DNA of 64,000 bases from Haloferax larsenii JCM 13917 (GCF_000336955.1 NZ_AOLI01000019.1:274806-338805); one strand, 5' to 3'; positions 19,436-29,042 are shown, counted from the first letter of the stretch. The notes: generated by a model from the sequence alone, not told the origin. Translations and numbers: made by a program.

Positions 19436-20500
19436 ATGATATCGGAACGCACACTCAGGAATCTCCGCCGCGAACTCAGGCGGAGCCTTCTCGCGAAGAT
19501 TGGCATCGCCGTCGTCGTCTTCATCCTCTTGATGGCAGTCTTCGCGCCGTTCATCTCGCCGTATAGCCCGGGCAAACAGAACCTCGACGAAGCGCGTCTC
19601 CCCCCACTCGGCTTCAGCACTGCCGAGACAAAGGAGGTGACAAAGATGGAAAACGGGAGCGTCGTCATCGAAGGCGGTGAGGTCGTCACCGAAGAGCGAA
19701 CCGTCTACACGAACGCGACCGCGGCCCATCCGCTCGGCACCGACGGGAACGGGAGAGACATCCTCTCACGCGTCATCTACGGCGCGCGAACGTCCATTCT
19801 CGTCGGTATCTTCGGAACCTCGTTGGCCGCTCTCATCGGCGTCCTCGTCGGGCTGACAGCGGGGTACTACCGCGGCCGCGTCGACGACGTGTTGATGCGG
19901 AGCGCCGACATCATGTTGGCGTTCCCGTCGCTCGTCCTCGCTATCGCCCTCGTGGGCGTCTGGGGCCAAGCGCAAGCACCCATCCCCGACCCGTTCGTCG
20001 TGACCGGGCTCGCACCCGCGTTCCGGTCGGCGCTCGGGTTCACGACGGGGATGCCGGACACGGTGGTCTTACCGGGGACCGTCATCGTCGTCGTCGCGCT
20101 CGTCAACTGGGTGTGGTTCGCCCGCGTCGCGCGCGGCGAAGCGCTCTCGATACGCGAAGAAGAGTACGTGAAGGCCGCGCGCGCACTCGGCGCGAGCGAC
20201 GGGTGGACCGTGCTTCGGCACGTCCTCCCGAACGCCATCACGCCAATTCTCGTCCTCGCGACGATTCAGGTGGCGGCTATCATCCTGCTCGAATCCGCAC
20301 TGTCGTTCCTCGGATTCTCCGGGGCCGACGTGTCGTGGGGCTTCGACATCGCGCTCGGTCGCCAGTACCAGTCCACTGCGTGGTGGATTTCGACGATACC
20401 GGGGCTTGCAATCGTGATTACCGTCGTCGGTCTCAACCTCGTCGGCGACTGGCTCCGCGACGCGCTCGACCCCGGCATCGAAGGTGAGGGGGGTGTCTGA
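19436..20500 (+). CDS. dppC: Peptide ABC transporter permease (DppC type)
   Basis: 354 aa. It begins RRELRRSLLAKIGIAVVVF, the N-terminal DppC helix. It has the HPLGTDGNGRDILSRVIYGAR signature (read in parts; about 95-115) and the EAA loop YVKAARALGASDGWTVLRHVLPN (in parts). An extra extracytoplasmic segment (about 45-90) carries ENGSVVIEGGEVVTEE. ATG 19436 is chosen because upstream codons encode basic shadow sequence. It lies 16 bases after dppB. Confidence 0.92.
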   Translation: MISERTLRNLRRELRRSLLAKIGIAVVVFILLMAVFAPFISPYSPGKQNLDEARLPPLGFSTAETKEVTKMENGSVVIEGGEVVTEERTVYTNATAAHPLGTDGNGRDILSRVIYGARTSILVGIFGTSLAALIGVLVGLTAGYYRGRVDDVLMRSADIMLAFPSLVLAIALVGVWGQAQAPIPDPFVVTGLAPAFRSALGFTTGMPDTVVLPGTVIVVVALVNWVWFARVARGEALSIREEEYVKAARALGASDGWTVLRHVLPNAITPILVLATIQVAAIILLESALSFLGFSGADVSWGFDIALGRQYQSTAWWISTIPGLAIVITVVGLNLVGDWLRDALDPGIEGEGGV

Positions 20501-20501
20501 G

Positions 20502-21668
20502 ATGGCCGACCCCATCCTCAAGATTCGCGACCTCTCGACCAGCTTCTTCACCGAAGAGGGGAAAGTCAACGCCGTCGATTCGGTCACGTTCGACGTCGAA
20601 GACGGCGAGATATTCGGCATCGTCGGCGAGTCCGGGTCGGGGAAGTCGGTGACTGCGCTGTCTGTCATCGACCTCATCGACTCACCCGGTCGCGTGACCG
20701 GCGGCGAGGTCTGGTACCGAAACGCCGACCTCGCCGAGGAGTTCCGCGGGTCGAGGCCTGAAGCGGTCGACGGCGACTTCGTCGACGTGCGCCGTCTCCC
20801 CAAGGGTGTCCGTCGGTCGCTTCGCGGGCCGTCGTTCAGCATGATTTTCCAGGACGCCATGAGCAGTTTCAACCCCTCGATTACCGTCGGCGAGCAAATC
20901 GCCGAGGCCGTCGAGGTACAGCGTCGCGCCCGCGCTAACCCGCGGCGCACGCGCTCGCGGACACAAGGCTACGGACTCGGGTCTGCCATCCTCGATACGT
21001 TCCTGCCCAACCGAGACTACGTCTCGAACGAGAGCATGGACCGTGCGGTCGAGTTGCTCGACCAAGTGGGGATTCCGGACCCCGAAGACCGAGCCGAGGA
21101 GTACCCACACCAGTTCTCTGGCGGGATGCTCCAGCGGGCGATGATTGCACAGGCGCTCGCGGGCGAACCGGACATTCTGGTCGCCGACGAACCGACGACG
21201 GCGCTCGACGTGACGATTCAAGCGCAGATTCTCAATCTCCTGCGCGACTTGCAGGAACAGGAGGGCATGAGCATCCTGATGATTACGCACAACCTGGGCG
21301 TCATCGCCCGGATGTGCGACCGCGTCGGCGTCATGTACGCCGGCGAAATCGTCGAGCGCGGGCCACTCGGCGACATCTTCGAGAACCCGGTTCACCCGTA
21401 CACGCAGGGGCTACTGGGGTCGGTACCGGACATCGACGACCCCTCGGACCGCCTCGAACCCATCACGGGCAACGTCCCGAGCCTCCTCGAATCGGAGATG
21501 CCCGACGCGTGCTACTTCGCGGACCGCTGCCCGAAAGCGATGACAGACTGCATGACGCGCATCCCAGAGTACGATCTCGACGGCCGCCACAGCGTTCGCT
21601 GTGTCCTTGCCGAACGCGAGTACGACGAAGCAGACGCACTGGAACAGGAGGTGATGGCCGATGACTGA
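20502..21668 (+). CDS. dppD: Peptide ABC transporter ATPase (DppD type)
   Basis: 388 aa. Walker A is GESGSGKS (about 39-46), the Q-loop [13 protein letters not shown], the signature FSGGMLQR, Walker [15 protein letters not shown], and the C-terminal peptide-transporter domain has [14 protein letters not shown]. An acidic/basic insertion (about 70-105 and 150-180) lengthens it relative to bacterial homologues. The ATG at 20502 has GGTGAGGGGGG upstream, and an in-frame GTG at 20484 is the alternative. It overlaps dppF by eight bases. Confidence 0.92.
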   Translation: MADPILKIRDLSTSFFTEEGKVNAVDSVTFDVEDGEIFGIVGESGSGKSVTALSVIDLIDSPGRVTGGEVWYRNADLAEEFRGSRPEAVDGDFVDVRRLPKGVRRSLRGPSFSMIFQDAMSSFNPSITVGEQIAEAVEVQRRARANPRRTRSRTQGYGLGSAILDTFLPNRDYVSNESMDRAVELLDQVGIPDPEDRAEEYPHQFSGGMLQRAMIAQALAGEPDILVADEPTTALDVTIQAQILNLLRDLQEQEGMSILMITHNLGVIARMCDRVGVMYAGEIVERGPLGDIFENPVHPYTQGLLGSVPDIDDPSDRLEPITGNVPSLLESEMPDACYFADRCPKAMTDCMTRIPEYDLDGRHSVRCVLAEREYDEADALEQEVMADD

Positions 21669-22992
21669 CCCGCTCTTGTCTGTCCGCGACCTCCAGAAGT
21701 ACTACTACGAGCAGGACACGTTCGTCGATACCCTGCTCGGCCGAGAGCGACAGAGCGTCAAGGCAGTCGACGGCATCTCCTTCGACATCGAACCGGGCGA
21801 GACACTGGGACTCGTCGGCGAGTCCGGATGCGGGAAATCGACGACTGGTGAGACGCTGCTCCGACTCCGTGAGGCGACCGGCGGGGCAGTCGAGTTCGAC
21901 GGCGAGAACGTCTTCGAGATGGGCTCGGACGAACTCAAAGCGTTCCGAAAGGACGCCCAAATCGTCTTTCAGGACCCGTTTTCGAGTCTCGACCCGCGGA
22001 TGACTATTGGCGACATCATCGCCGAACCGCTTCGGATACACGATATGCCCACCGACCCGGGCGACAAGTCGAAACGGGAGTGGCGACGCGACAAGGCGAG
22101 TGAACTATTAGAGCGCGTCGGCCTTTCGGCGACCCAACTCGACCGCTATCCGCACGAGTTCTCCGGCGGGCAGCGCCAGCGTATCGGCGTCGCTCGCGCG
22201 CTGGCGCTCGAACCCGAGTTCATCGTCCTCGACGAGCCAGTGTCCGCACTGGACGTGAGCGTGCAGGCCCAAGTCCTGAACCTCCTCGACGACCTCCAGA
22301 CGGAACTCGGCCTGACGTACCTGTTTATCGCCCACGACCTCTCTGTCGTCCGGCACATCTGCGACCGCGTCGCCGTGATGTACCTCGGGAACATCGTCGA
22401 ACTCGGACCGACGGACGAACTGTTCGAATCGCCGAAACATCCCTACACGGAGGCGCTGTTGGAGAGCGTCCCGCGACCGTCGACGCGTGAGCAGGGTCGC
22501 CGTGTGGACGCGCTTTCGGGCGACGTTCCGTCGCCGCGGAATCCGCCGTCCGGGTGTCGCTTCCGGACGCGCTGTCCGAAGGTCATCCCGCCGGACGACC
22601 TCGACATCGACCAAGAGGCGTACCGGGCCGTGATGGACCTCCGCGACGCGTTGGTCGTCGGCGACGTGAACCCAGACCACATCTGGGAGACGGCCGACCC
22701 CGAGCGCGTCGACGAAGAAGCGTTCATCGAAGAAGCCCGTGCTCGACACGTCGACGCCGAACTCAGAGGCGACGTCGCCAGCGTGGTAGACACCGCACTC
22801 GGCCACCTCGTCGACGGCGACGTCGAGCAGACACAGACGGTGCTTCGCGAGACGTTCGAAAGTCCCTGTGAGACGCGCCGCCCCGGCGTCGGTGATACGA
22901 CTCACCCCGCGGCGTGCCACCTCTACGAAGGCTCAGACGAGGTCGAAGTCATCGAGACGACGGCAGACGCGCCCGTCTCAGCCGACGACTGA
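21661..22992 (+). CDS. dppF: Peptide ABC transporter ATPase (DppF type) with enlarged C-terminus
   Basis: 443 aa. Walker A is GESGCGKS, Q-loop [13 protein letters not shown], signature FSGGQRQR, Walker [15 protein letters not shown]. In the C-terminal transporter domain the cysteines [10 protein letters not shown] and the final CHLYEG region are separated by about 100 acidic residues, where bacterial DppF has a short loop. It is the last gene of the five-gene import operon, coupled to dppD by an eight-base overlap. Confidence 0.92.
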   Translation: MTDPLLSVRDLQKYYYEQDTFVDTLLGRERQSVKAVDGISFDIEPGETLGLVGESGCGKSTTGETLLRLREATGGAVEFDGENVFEMGSDELKAFRKDAQIVFQDPFSSLDPRMTIGDIIAEPLRIHDMPTDPGDKSKREWRRDKASELLERVGLSATQLDRYPHEFSGGQRQRIGVARALALEPEFIVLDEPVSALDVSVQAQVLNLLDDLQTELGLTYLFIAHDLSVVRHICDRVAVMYLGNIVELGPTDELFESPKHPYTEALLESVPRPSTREQGRRVDALSGDVPSPRNPPSGCRFRTRCPKVIPPDDLDIDQEAYRAVMDLRDALVVGDVNPDHIWETADPERVDEEAFIEEARARHVDAELRGDVASVVDTALGHLVDGDVEQTQTVLRETFESPCETRRPGVGDTTHPAACHLYEGSDEVEVIETTADAPVSADD

Positions 22993-23091
22993 GCGTTCCG
23001 GTGGACGGGTCCCCGTCGATATTCCCGTCCATCTTCCGGCGAAACCACCCCAGAACGAAACGTTCAGGCACTCGCATAGCACATCACCTGT

Positions 23092-24030
23092 GTGACACGG
23101 TACCGCAACCTCGGACTCTTCGTCGTTCTCGCAGCCGTATGGGGCTCTGCGTTCATGGCTATCAAAGCCGGATTGGCGTACTTCCCGCCGGTGCTCTTCG
23201 CCGCGCTCCGCTACGACGTGGCCGGCGTCGTGATGCTGGGGTATGCGTTTTATGCGACCGACACACCGCTTCCGCGAGGTCGCGCAGAGTGGACAGAAGT
23301 GGCGATTGGAGCCGTCTTCCTCATCGCCGCCTACCACGTGTTGTTGTTCATCGGGCAAAACGACCCCACGGTGACGAGCGCCGCTGCGGCCGTCATCGTG
23401 AGTCTCAGCCCGATTCTCACGACCGGGTTCGCGCGCGCACTCCTCCCGAGTGAGCGACTGACTGCACTCGGCATCGTCGGAATGCTGCTCGGCCTCGTCG
23501 GCGTCGCCGTGCTGTCGGAACTCGACCCGGCGAACCTCCTTGCGGGTGGCACCGTCGCTAAACTGCTCATCTTCGGGGCGGCGGCCGCGTTCGCCCTCGG
23601 CGCAGTCCTCACCCGGCGGGTCGACTCGGACCTCCCCATCGAGACGATGGAAGCGTGGTCGATGCTCGGCGGCGCGCTGTTGATGCACGTCGTCTCACTC
23701 GGTCTCGGTGAATCGTTCGCCACCGTCGAGGTCAACTTGCAGTCGATGCTCGCGCTCGGTTACCTCTCGATTGCAGCGAGTGCACTCGGCTTTCTCATCT
23801 ACTTCGACCTCTTGGAACGGCTCGGCCCCATCGAAATCAACCTCGTCTCCTACGTGGCCCCGCTGTTCGCCGCACTCGCGGGGTGGGCGTTCCTGAGCGA
23901 GGTTCCGAACACAGCGACTGCTGGCGGATTCGGACTCATCTTCGTCGGATTCGTGCTGCTGAAACGCGCCGCGATTCGCCGCGAACTCCGGCATCGATTC
24001 GGGGACAGCGGCCTCGACGCAGCAGATTAA
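23092..24030 (+). CDS. EamA/DMT-family permease
   Basis: 312 aa with ten hydrophobic helices in two EamA repeats. The first starts LFVVLAAVWGSAFMAIKAG (helix 1) and the second at about residue 150 (FALGAVLTRRV). Members of the drug/metabolite superfamily export metabolites or amino acids, and the substrate cannot be told. Translation starts at GTG 23092, directly before helix 1. The C-terminus is basic and cytoplasmic (KRAAIRRELRHRF). It lies about 100 bases after dppF, probably a separate unit. Confidence 0.85.
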   Translation: MTRYRNLGLFVVLAAVWGSAFMAIKAGLAYFPPVLFAALRYDVAGVVMLGYAFYATDTPLPRGRAEWTEVAIGAVFLIAAYHVLLFIGQNDPTVTSAAAAVIVSLSPILTTGFARALLPSERLTALGIVGMLLGLVGVAVLSELDPANLLAGGTVAKLLIFGAAAAFALGAVLTRRVDSDLPIETMEAWSMLGGALLMHVVSLGLGESFATVEVNLQSMLALGYLSIAASALGFLIYFDLLERLGPIEINLVSYVAPLFAALAGWAFLSEVPNTATAGGFGLIFVGFVLLKRAAIRRELRHRFGDSGLDAAD

Positions 24031-24036
24031 GCGACC

Positions 24037-24318
24037 CTACGAGTCGACTCGTTCGACAGACGCGACGTTTCCGACCATCTGCCAGCCGTCGCCGTCGGGG
24101 TCCTGTCGGCCGACGATGACTGCGTCGTTGTCTTCGGTCGTCGTAAACCGATAGACCGCGTCGTCGCCTTCGAGGCTTCCTTCGGCCTGAAAATCAGTCT
24201 GGAAGAACTCTGCACTGTCGAGGGTGAACGTCCCCTCGATGTCCTCGCCGACGACGAGACGCATCGGCTTCGGATGGATGTTGTACATGCGCTTTGCGAC
24301 GCGATTGAGGTCGGCCAT
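24037..24318 (-). CDS. Small hypothetical haloarchaeal protein
   Basis: 93 aa, soluble and acidic, not recognised. It alternates beta-like strands (RLVVGEDIEGTFTLDSAEF, YRFTTTEDNDAVIVGRQ, WQMVGNVASVERV), consistent with a small beta-barrel or ligand-binding sheet. There is no Cys, signal or TM helix. It is convergent with the EamA gene, with a six-base gap between the stops. Codon use matches the neighbours, so it is probably a real gene. Confidence 0.65.
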   Translation of the reverse strand: MADLNRVAKRMYNIHPKPMRLVVGEDIEGTFTLDSAEFFQTDFQAEGSLEGDDAVYRFTTTEDNDAVIVGRQDPDGDGWQMVGNVASVERVDS

Positions 24319-24682
24319 GCCTCGTCTCTCGTTCCGGTTGAATAAATCGGTGCGGGAATCTCGTCGCGAACGGCGGTATCAGCGTGCTCGAATAGACCGA
24401 TTAACCCGATACTTGCGCTTACTCTCCAGTATTCGAGACGCTCGTATTTTCTGTGGACGTTTGGATAGATATTCAACCAGTTGCGACTGTACAATAAGTG
24501 AGAGTGAATATCCGAATAAAAGAGTTAGCGAACGTTATGAATCGTTAAATCGATTTTGAGAGAGTGATAAAATTTCACATTTATAAGAATATACTGCCTA
24601 AACGACCATAAAACGAGCCGAATTCTCGCGCGGAATTATGACCCCTCACGTCGATATACAGACTGTAGGTGAGCCCTCCACT
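24319..24682. other. Intergenic stretch with AT-rich promoter region
   Basis: 364 bases between divergent genes. Bases 24470-24610 are AT-rich and contain TTTATAAGAATATACT at about 24580, a plausible promoter for the downstream 87-aa gene if it has a leader of about 70 nt. I see no coding frame or RNA gene. Confidence 0.4.
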
Positions 24683-24946
24683 ATGTCAAACTCCTCATCG
24701 ACGGTCCCCCGAGAACGCCTCGCCCAAGTATGGGACGTTCTCGCGAACGTACAGCACAACAACACCGGTGTCAAACTCGTCGCCGCCCCACTCAGATTCG
24801 TCGGCTTCTGGACCGCTGTTGCCCTTCCCTTCCTGTACCTGCCCCTCCTCCACGGTGGTCTCGAGTCGAACGAACTCTCGGTGTTCGTCGCGCTCGTCGC
24901 CGTAAACGCCGTCGCGCTCGTCGTCGGGCACAACTACGGCCGGTAA
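24683..24946 (+). CDS. Small two-helix membrane protein
   Basis: 87 aa. A hydrophilic N-terminus (1-30; QVWDVLANVQHNNTG) is followed by two hydrophobic segments, FVGFWTAVALPFLYLPLL (about 39-56) and VFVALVAVNAVALVVG (about 66-81), separated by a short acidic loop. No family was recognised. ATG 24683 (MSNSSSTV) is preferred over an upstream in-frame ATG at 24638. Its context gives no functional clue. Confidence 0.65.
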   Translation: MSNSSSTVPRERLAQVWDVLANVQHNNTGVKLVAAPLRFVGFWTAVALPFLYLPLLHGGLESNELSVFVALVAVNAVALVVGHNYGR

Positions 24947-25072
24947 CGAACGCTCCCGTCCCTCCCCGCTCCGTTTTCGATTGTTGGCTGTCACGCTCGC
25001 GAGTGAAACAGCCGTCGAACAGTTCGACAAAAAATCGTGGACCTTTACCACCAGCCTTCCTTCGGTCTTCGT

Positions 25073-26056
25073 ATGTCGCTCGAGACGGTTCCACTGGGAC
25101 GGACCGGGACGAAGGTATCTGAGATTGCCTTCGGGACGTGGCGGTTCGGTCGCCGTAACGACGCCGACGAGGTCGAAGTCGACGCCGACCAGGCGCACGA
25201 ACTTCTCGACGCGTACGCCGCGGCCGGCGGGAACTTCATCGACACCGCCGACATGTACGGCGAGGGCGCGAGCGAGACCTACATCGGCGAGTGGCTCTCG
25301 ACGCGAGACCGCGAAGACTTCGTCATCGCCTCGAAGATTTTCTGGCCGACGAGAGACGACCCGAACGGGCGCGGACTGAGCAGAAAGCACCTCCGACGGC
25401 AAATCGACCGCATCCTCGACCGCCTCGGAACCGACTACGTCGACCTCCTGTACATCCACCGCTGGGACGACGACACGCCGGTCGAGGAGTTCATGCGGAC
25501 GCTCGACCAGTTCGTCCGCGACGGGAAGGTCAACTACCTCGGCACCTCGACGCTCGAACCCAACGCGTGGAAGGTCGTGAAGGCGAACGAACTCGCGGAC
25601 AAACGCGGCTACGAACCGTTCCGCATCGCTCAACCCCGATACAACGTCGTCAACCGCGAAGTCGAAGGGAACTACCTCGATATGTGTGACGACTACGACA
25701 TCGGTGTCGTCCCATGGTCGCCGCTTGCCGGTGGGTTCCTGACCGGGAAATACACCCGTGGCGAGTCACCGCCGCCGAATTCCCGGGCCGCGACCGACCA
25801 GCGATTCGCCGACTCGTATCTCACGTCGGCGAACTTCGACGTGCTGGACGCGGTCGAGGCCGTCGCCGAGGAAGTCGACGCCACGCCCGCGCAAGTCAGC
25901 CTCGCATGGCTCGTCAACCACCCGCAGGTCACGGCACCCATCATCGGTGCCCGGACTGTCAACCAACTTCGGGAGGACCTCGCCGCTGCGACTATCGACC
26001 TCTCGTCCGAGCAGTTCACCCGGCTTTCGGCCGCCAAACGAGACCACTCCGTCTGA
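25073..26056 (+). CDS. Aldo/keto reductase
   Basis: 327 aa, (beta/alpha)8 NAD(P)H-dependent oxidoreductase. The catalytic tetrad is visible: Asp and Tyr in NFIDTADMYGEG (about 56-67), Lys in IASKIFW (about 86), His in YIHRWDD (about 125). The cofactor site near the C-terminus is PIIGARTVNQLREDL. It looks like the potassium-channel-beta/YghZ-like branch that reduces aldehydes and ketones. It is monocistronic, with CCTTTACC at about -28. Confidence 0.9.
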   Translation: MSLETVPLGRTGTKVSEIAFGTWRFGRRNDADEVEVDADQAHELLDAYAAAGGNFIDTADMYGEGASETYIGEWLSTRDREDFVIASKIFWPTRDDPNGRGLSRKHLRRQIDRILDRLGTDYVDLLYIHRWDDDTPVEEFMRTLDQFVRDGKVNYLGTSTLEPNAWKVVKANELADKRGYEPFRIAQPRYNVVNREVEGNYLDMCDDYDIGVVPWSPLAGGFLTGKYTRGESPPPNSRAATDQRFADSYLTSANFDVLDAVEAVAEEVDATPAQVSLAWLVNHPQVTAPIIGARTVNQLREDLAAATIDLSSEQFTRLSAAKRDHSV

Positions 26057-26124
26057 GGCGAGAACGCCTCGCCAGTCCGTGCTGAACCGTCAGGTGTAGG
26101 TGTGGCCGGTGGGTATCCCCGGCC

Positions 26125-26694
26125 ATGACCGACGCTGACGCGTTCGACCCCGAGGCCTACGCGACGTCGCTCCGGGCGAAGCGCCGCGAGAAAGACGAGT
26201 TCTTCGACAGCCACCCACAGTCCCCAATTCCGCCCGCAGACCGCGACGACTTCGACGGACTGGATTTCTTCGACCCCGACCCCGAATTTCGCGTGACGGC
26301 GACCGTCGAGACACACGCCGACCCCGAACCGGTCGTGATGGACACCTCTGCCGGTCGGGAGGTTCGGTACCTGCGCGTCGCGACGTTCCACTTCGAACTC
26401 CGTGACACCGACCTCGAACTCGGAGCGTACCGACAGGAACACGACGATTCCCAGACGCTCTTCGTCCCCTTCCGCGACAAGACGACCGGGCAGCAGACCT
26501 ACGACGGCGGGCGGTACATGGAACTCACGCCGGACGCCCCGCTCGACGAACTCGACGAGGTCGTGGTCGATTTCAACCTCGCGTACAATCCCTTCTGCGC
26601 GTTCACCGACACGTTCGACTGTCCGCTCCCTCCCGAAGAAAACTGGCTCGACGTGGTCGTGCCCGCGGGCGAGAAGAAGTACGAGTCAGCGTAG
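26125..26694 (+). CDS. DUF1684 protein
   Basis: 189 aa. The family signature is present: FVPFRDKTTGQQTYDGGRYM (about 112-131), VDFNLAYNPFCAF (about 149-161) and CPLPPEENWL near the C-terminus. DUF1684 proteins are soluble beta-rich proteins of unknown biochemical role, widespread in bacteria and haloarchaea. It lies about 70 bases after the aldo/keto reductase in the same direction and could be co-transcribed. Confidence 0.88.
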   Translation: MTDADAFDPEAYATSLRAKRREKDEFFDSHPQSPIPPADRDDFDGLDFFDPDPEFRVTATVETHADPEPVVMDTSAGREVRYLRVATFHFELRDTDLELGAYRQEHDDSQTLFVPFRDKTTGQQTYDGGRYMELTPDAPLDELDEVVVDFNLAYNPFCAFTDTFDCPLPPEENWLDVVVPAGEKKYESA

Positions 26695-26747
26695 TTCCTC
26701 GCCCAAAAGCGCAAGTTCCATATCGCCCCCTTCCGCAGAGACACGAC

Positions 26748-26936
26748 ATGGGACTACTCACCTCGCGCAAAGCGCTCATCGGACTCGTTCTCATGGTCGT
26801 CGGTACCCTCGGAATCATCCCGGGTGCGCTCCCCGGTTCCGCACAGACGATGACCTACGCACTCGTCCCCGCCGCGGCCGCACTCACCCTCGGGACGTGG
26901 CTCGTCGGGACGTCTGAAGGCGGCCGCCCGGTCTAA
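26748..26936 (+). CDS. Very small two-helix membrane protein
   Basis: 62 aa, two hydrophobic segments (IGLVLMVVGTLGIIPGAL, about 11-28; YALVPAAAALTLGTWLVG, about 37-54) with a short loop. No family was recognised. The ATG at 26748 follows the DUF1684 gene by about 50 bases. It is convergent with the pilin cluster. Confidence 0.6.
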   Translation: MGLLTSRKALIGLVLMVVGTLGIIPGALPGSAQTMTYALVPAAAALTLGTWLVGTSEGGRPV

Positions 26937-26988
26937 ACGCGGTTACTCGACGAGGAATCGGCGTTCGAAAAAAGAGTCTTCTCCGCGG

Positions 26989-27462
26989 TTACGCGTTCGG
27001 TCCAGTCCACTTCTGGAGCGTCGCAGACGAGGAGCCGGACTCGGAGTTCCAGACGACGCGGACGGTTTGGTCGGCGAGAGTGGAACTAGGCTCGGGGTAG
27101 ATGGTCACACCTGACCCTGCCTTCACATCCTCTGGACCATTGTTGAGGAACGTCCACGATACACTGTTCGAGTTCTGGTTGCTCGTGTTTGCTGTGGAAT
27201 TGATCTCTACACCAGTACTCACACTCAGCCGGTCTGAGTTAATCGCTTCACCGCTCTCGTGGGTGATGTTCAAGTAATCGTTGGAGCTTTGGTTGTATTG
27301 GAAACTGAAGCTGGCTTGTGGAGCCGTCTCCGTCTGCTCACCGAGGCCGAGGACGAACGTTCCGATAACTGCGGCGAGGATGACGGTGATAGCCACCATC
27401 AGAATCACCCCGATGACGGGCGATACTGCGTCGTCGTCTGTGATGAGTTCGTGGAGTTTCAT
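26989..27462 (-). CDS. pilA: Type IV pilin, fourth in tandem cluster
   Basis: 157 aa. The prepilin leader MKLHELITDDD precedes the H-domain AVSPVIGVILMVAITVILA, which PibD peptidase should expose by cleaving before the AVSP. The H-domain continues unchanged to FVLGLGEQ. The mature domain is Ser/Asn-rich with N-glycosylation sequons (NQS, NIT, NTS). It ends RVVWNSESGSSSATLQKW, a motif shared by all four neighbours. Haloferax PilA pilins with this H-domain form adhesion pili. ATG 27462 is selected because it opens the leader. Its upstream element matches that of the next pilin. Confidence 0.88.
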   Translation of the reverse strand: MKLHELITDDDAVSPVIGVILMVAITVILAAVIGTFVLGLGEQTETAPQASFSFQYNQSSNDYLNITHESGEAINSDRLSVSTGVEINSTANTSNQNSNSVSWTFLNNGPEDVKAGSGVTIYPEPSSTLADQTVRVVWNSESGSSSATLQKWTGPNA

Positions 27463-27503
27463 AGTTCCTGAATGTGTTAACAATTGACTATTCTAGTTGA
27501 TTT

Positions 27504-27520
27504 CACCTAAGGCTATCGGG
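27504..27520 (-). promoter_or_regulatory. Conserved upstream element of pilin gene 4
   Basis: The 17 bases CACCTAAGGCTATCGGG (plus-strand reading) lie 42 bases before the start codon. The identical word occurs at 28076-28092 before the preceding pilin, at 41 bases. A shared GACTATTC follows at 27486 and 28049. Confidence 0.6.
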
Positions 27521-27564
27521 GATATGTGAAATAAAGAATAACAGTCCGCGTAGTAGCTGTGGGT

Positions 27565-28035
27565 TTAGGCGTCAGGGCCAGACCACTTCTGGAGCGTCGC
27601 GGACGAAGAACCGGAGTCTGCGGTCCATACGACGCGGATAGTTTCACTGTTGAGCGTGCCACTATCGGCTTTAATCGTCACCGAGGACCCTGCCTTCACG
27701 TCCACTTCCGTGCCCGTATCGAGGTCAGTCCAGCTCAGACTTCCTGCTGCAGAGGGAGTCCCTGTCTGGTTAGTAATATCCGTACTGGCAGTGATATTCA
27801 GCCGGTCCGAACTTATCTTCTGACCGCTCTCGTGGGTAATAGTCAGGTTGGTGTTTGCACTCTGGTTGTAATCGAACCCGAAGCTGGCTTGTGGAGCCGT
27901 CTCTGTTTGCTCACCGAGGCCGAGAACGAACGTCCCGATGACTGCGGCGAGAATGACGGTAATAGCCACCATCAGGATGACACCGATAACCGGAGAGACT
28001 GCGTTGTCGTCTGTAAGGAATTTTTGGAGTTTCAT
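27565..28035 (-). CDS. pilA: Type IV pilin, third in tandem cluster
   Basis: 156 aa. Leader MKLQKFLTDDN, then the same H-domain AVSPVIGVILMVAITVILA through FVLGLGEQTETAPQASF. The mature part holds sequons (NQS, NLT, NIT, NQT) and ends SSSATLQKWSGPDA. It lies 102 bases upstream of the fourth pilin and 104 downstream of the second. Its own conserved upstream element suggests independent expression. Minor or major pilin status cannot be decided. Confidence 0.88.
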   Translation of the reverse strand: MKLQKFLTDDNAVSPVIGVILMVAITVILAAVIGTFVLGLGEQTETAPQASFGFDYNQSANTNLTITHESGQKISSDRLNITASTDITNQTGTPSAAGSLSWTDLDTGTEVDVKAGSSVTIKADSGTLNSETIRVVWTADSGSSSATLQKWSGPDA

Positions 28036-28075
28036 AGGTCGTGACTGTGTGTGTAGATGACTATTCGAATTGCCA

Positions 28076-28092
28076 CACCTAAGGCTATCGGG
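28076..28092 (-). promoter_or_regulatory. Conserved upstream element of pilin gene 3
   Basis: Identical 17-base word to 27504-27520, at the same distance from its start codon (41 bases). This is either a promoter core or a regulator site duplicated with the gene. Confidence 0.6.
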
Positions 28093-28139
28093 TAGTTATC
28101 ACATCTGAAGAAGAACGGATGACTGAAGGTTGGTGCCGA

Positions 28140-28616
28140 TTAGGCGTCCGGTCCAGACCACTTCTGCAGGGTTGCAGACGTGGAGCCGGATTCTGCGGTC
28201 CACACGACGCGGAAGGTCGCGCTATTGAAATCGTTGCCGTTGCCCGCGACAGTCACCGAATTGCCAGCGGTGACGTCACCTGAAACATTCATAGCCTCGA
28301 ACGTCTTCGAAGAGTTAGACTGGCCTACGAGGCCGCCGTTGTCCTCTTCGAAGTTAACCGAGGCAGTCAGATTAACGCTGTCCGCCGGGATTGATTCACC
28401 ACTGTCGTGAGTGACTGTGAGTGAGTCGTTGTTTCCGTTCTCAGCAAAGTCGAAGCTGAAACTCGCTTGCGGTGCTGTTTCGCTCACCTGGTCACCGAGA
28501 CCGAGGACGAACGTCCCGATAACGGCTGCGAGGATGACGGTGATAGCCACCATCAGGATGACTCCGATGACTGGGGACACCGCGTCGTCGTCAGCGAGGA
28601 GTTCTCTAATATTCAT
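28140..28616 (-). CDS. pilA: Type IV pilin, second in tandem cluster
   Basis: 158 aa. Leader MNIRELLADDD, the invariant H-domain from AVSPVIG to FVLGLGDQ, then an Asn/Ser-rich domain with several sequons (NDS, NLT, NSS, NVS) and the closing STSATLQKWSGPDA. Its ATG directly abuts the TAA of the first pilin (TAA-ATG with no gap), so it is translated from the same message. H-domain identity with the others suggests recent duplication or gene conversion. Confidence 0.88.
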   Translation of the reverse strand: MNIRELLADDDAVSPVIGVILMVAITVILAAVIGTFVLGLGDQVSETAPQASFSFDFAENGNNDSLTVTHDSGESIPADSVNLTASVNFEEDNGGLVGQSNSSKTFEAMNVSGDVTAGNSVTVAGNGNDFNSATFRVVWTAESGSTSATLQKWSGPDA

Positions 28617-29042
28617 TTATCCGTTGTAGGTCCACTTTTGGAGGGTAGATGAAGTACCACCACTTTCGGACGTCCAGACGATACGGACGGTGTCCCCATC
28701 CGAAGGTGCTGGACTAGTCAGCGCGATCGTCGTGGAGTCACCTGCCGAGATTTCGTTGTCAGAGTCGGTCCACGCGCGATCTGTGCTATTGTACAGCGTA
28801 ACATTCAGATCGGAGTCGGAAATTGACTCACCGCTTTCGTGGGTGATCGTCAAATCGCCCGATCCGCTGTCGTAGTCAAACGCGAAACTCGCCTGTGGTG
28901 CCGTCTCCTGCACTTGGTCGCCAAGCCCGAGGACGAACGTCCCGATAACGGCTGCGAGAATCACGGTGATGGCCACCATCAGGATAACCCCGATGACTGG
29001 CGAAACTGCGCGGTCTTCTGTGAAGAGGTTCTTAAGCTTCAT
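28617..29042 (-). CDS. pilA: Type IV pilin, first in tandem cluster
   Basis: 141 aa, the shortest of the four. Leader MKLKNLFTEDR, H-domain AVSPVIG...FVLGLGDQ, short glycosylatable domain (NVT, NST) and a diverged end SSTLQKWTYNG instead of GPDA. It leads the two-gene unit with the second pilin. ATG 29042 is chosen over an in-frame upstream ATG at 29063 because it starts the prepilin leader. Confidence 0.87.
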   Translation of the reverse strand: MKLKNLFTEDRAVSPVIGVILMVAITVILAAVIGTFVLGLGDQVQETAPQASFAFDYDSGSGDLTITHESGESISDSDLNVTLYNSTDRAWTDSDNEISAGDSTTIALTSPAPSDGDTVRIVWTSESGGTSSTLQKWTYNG

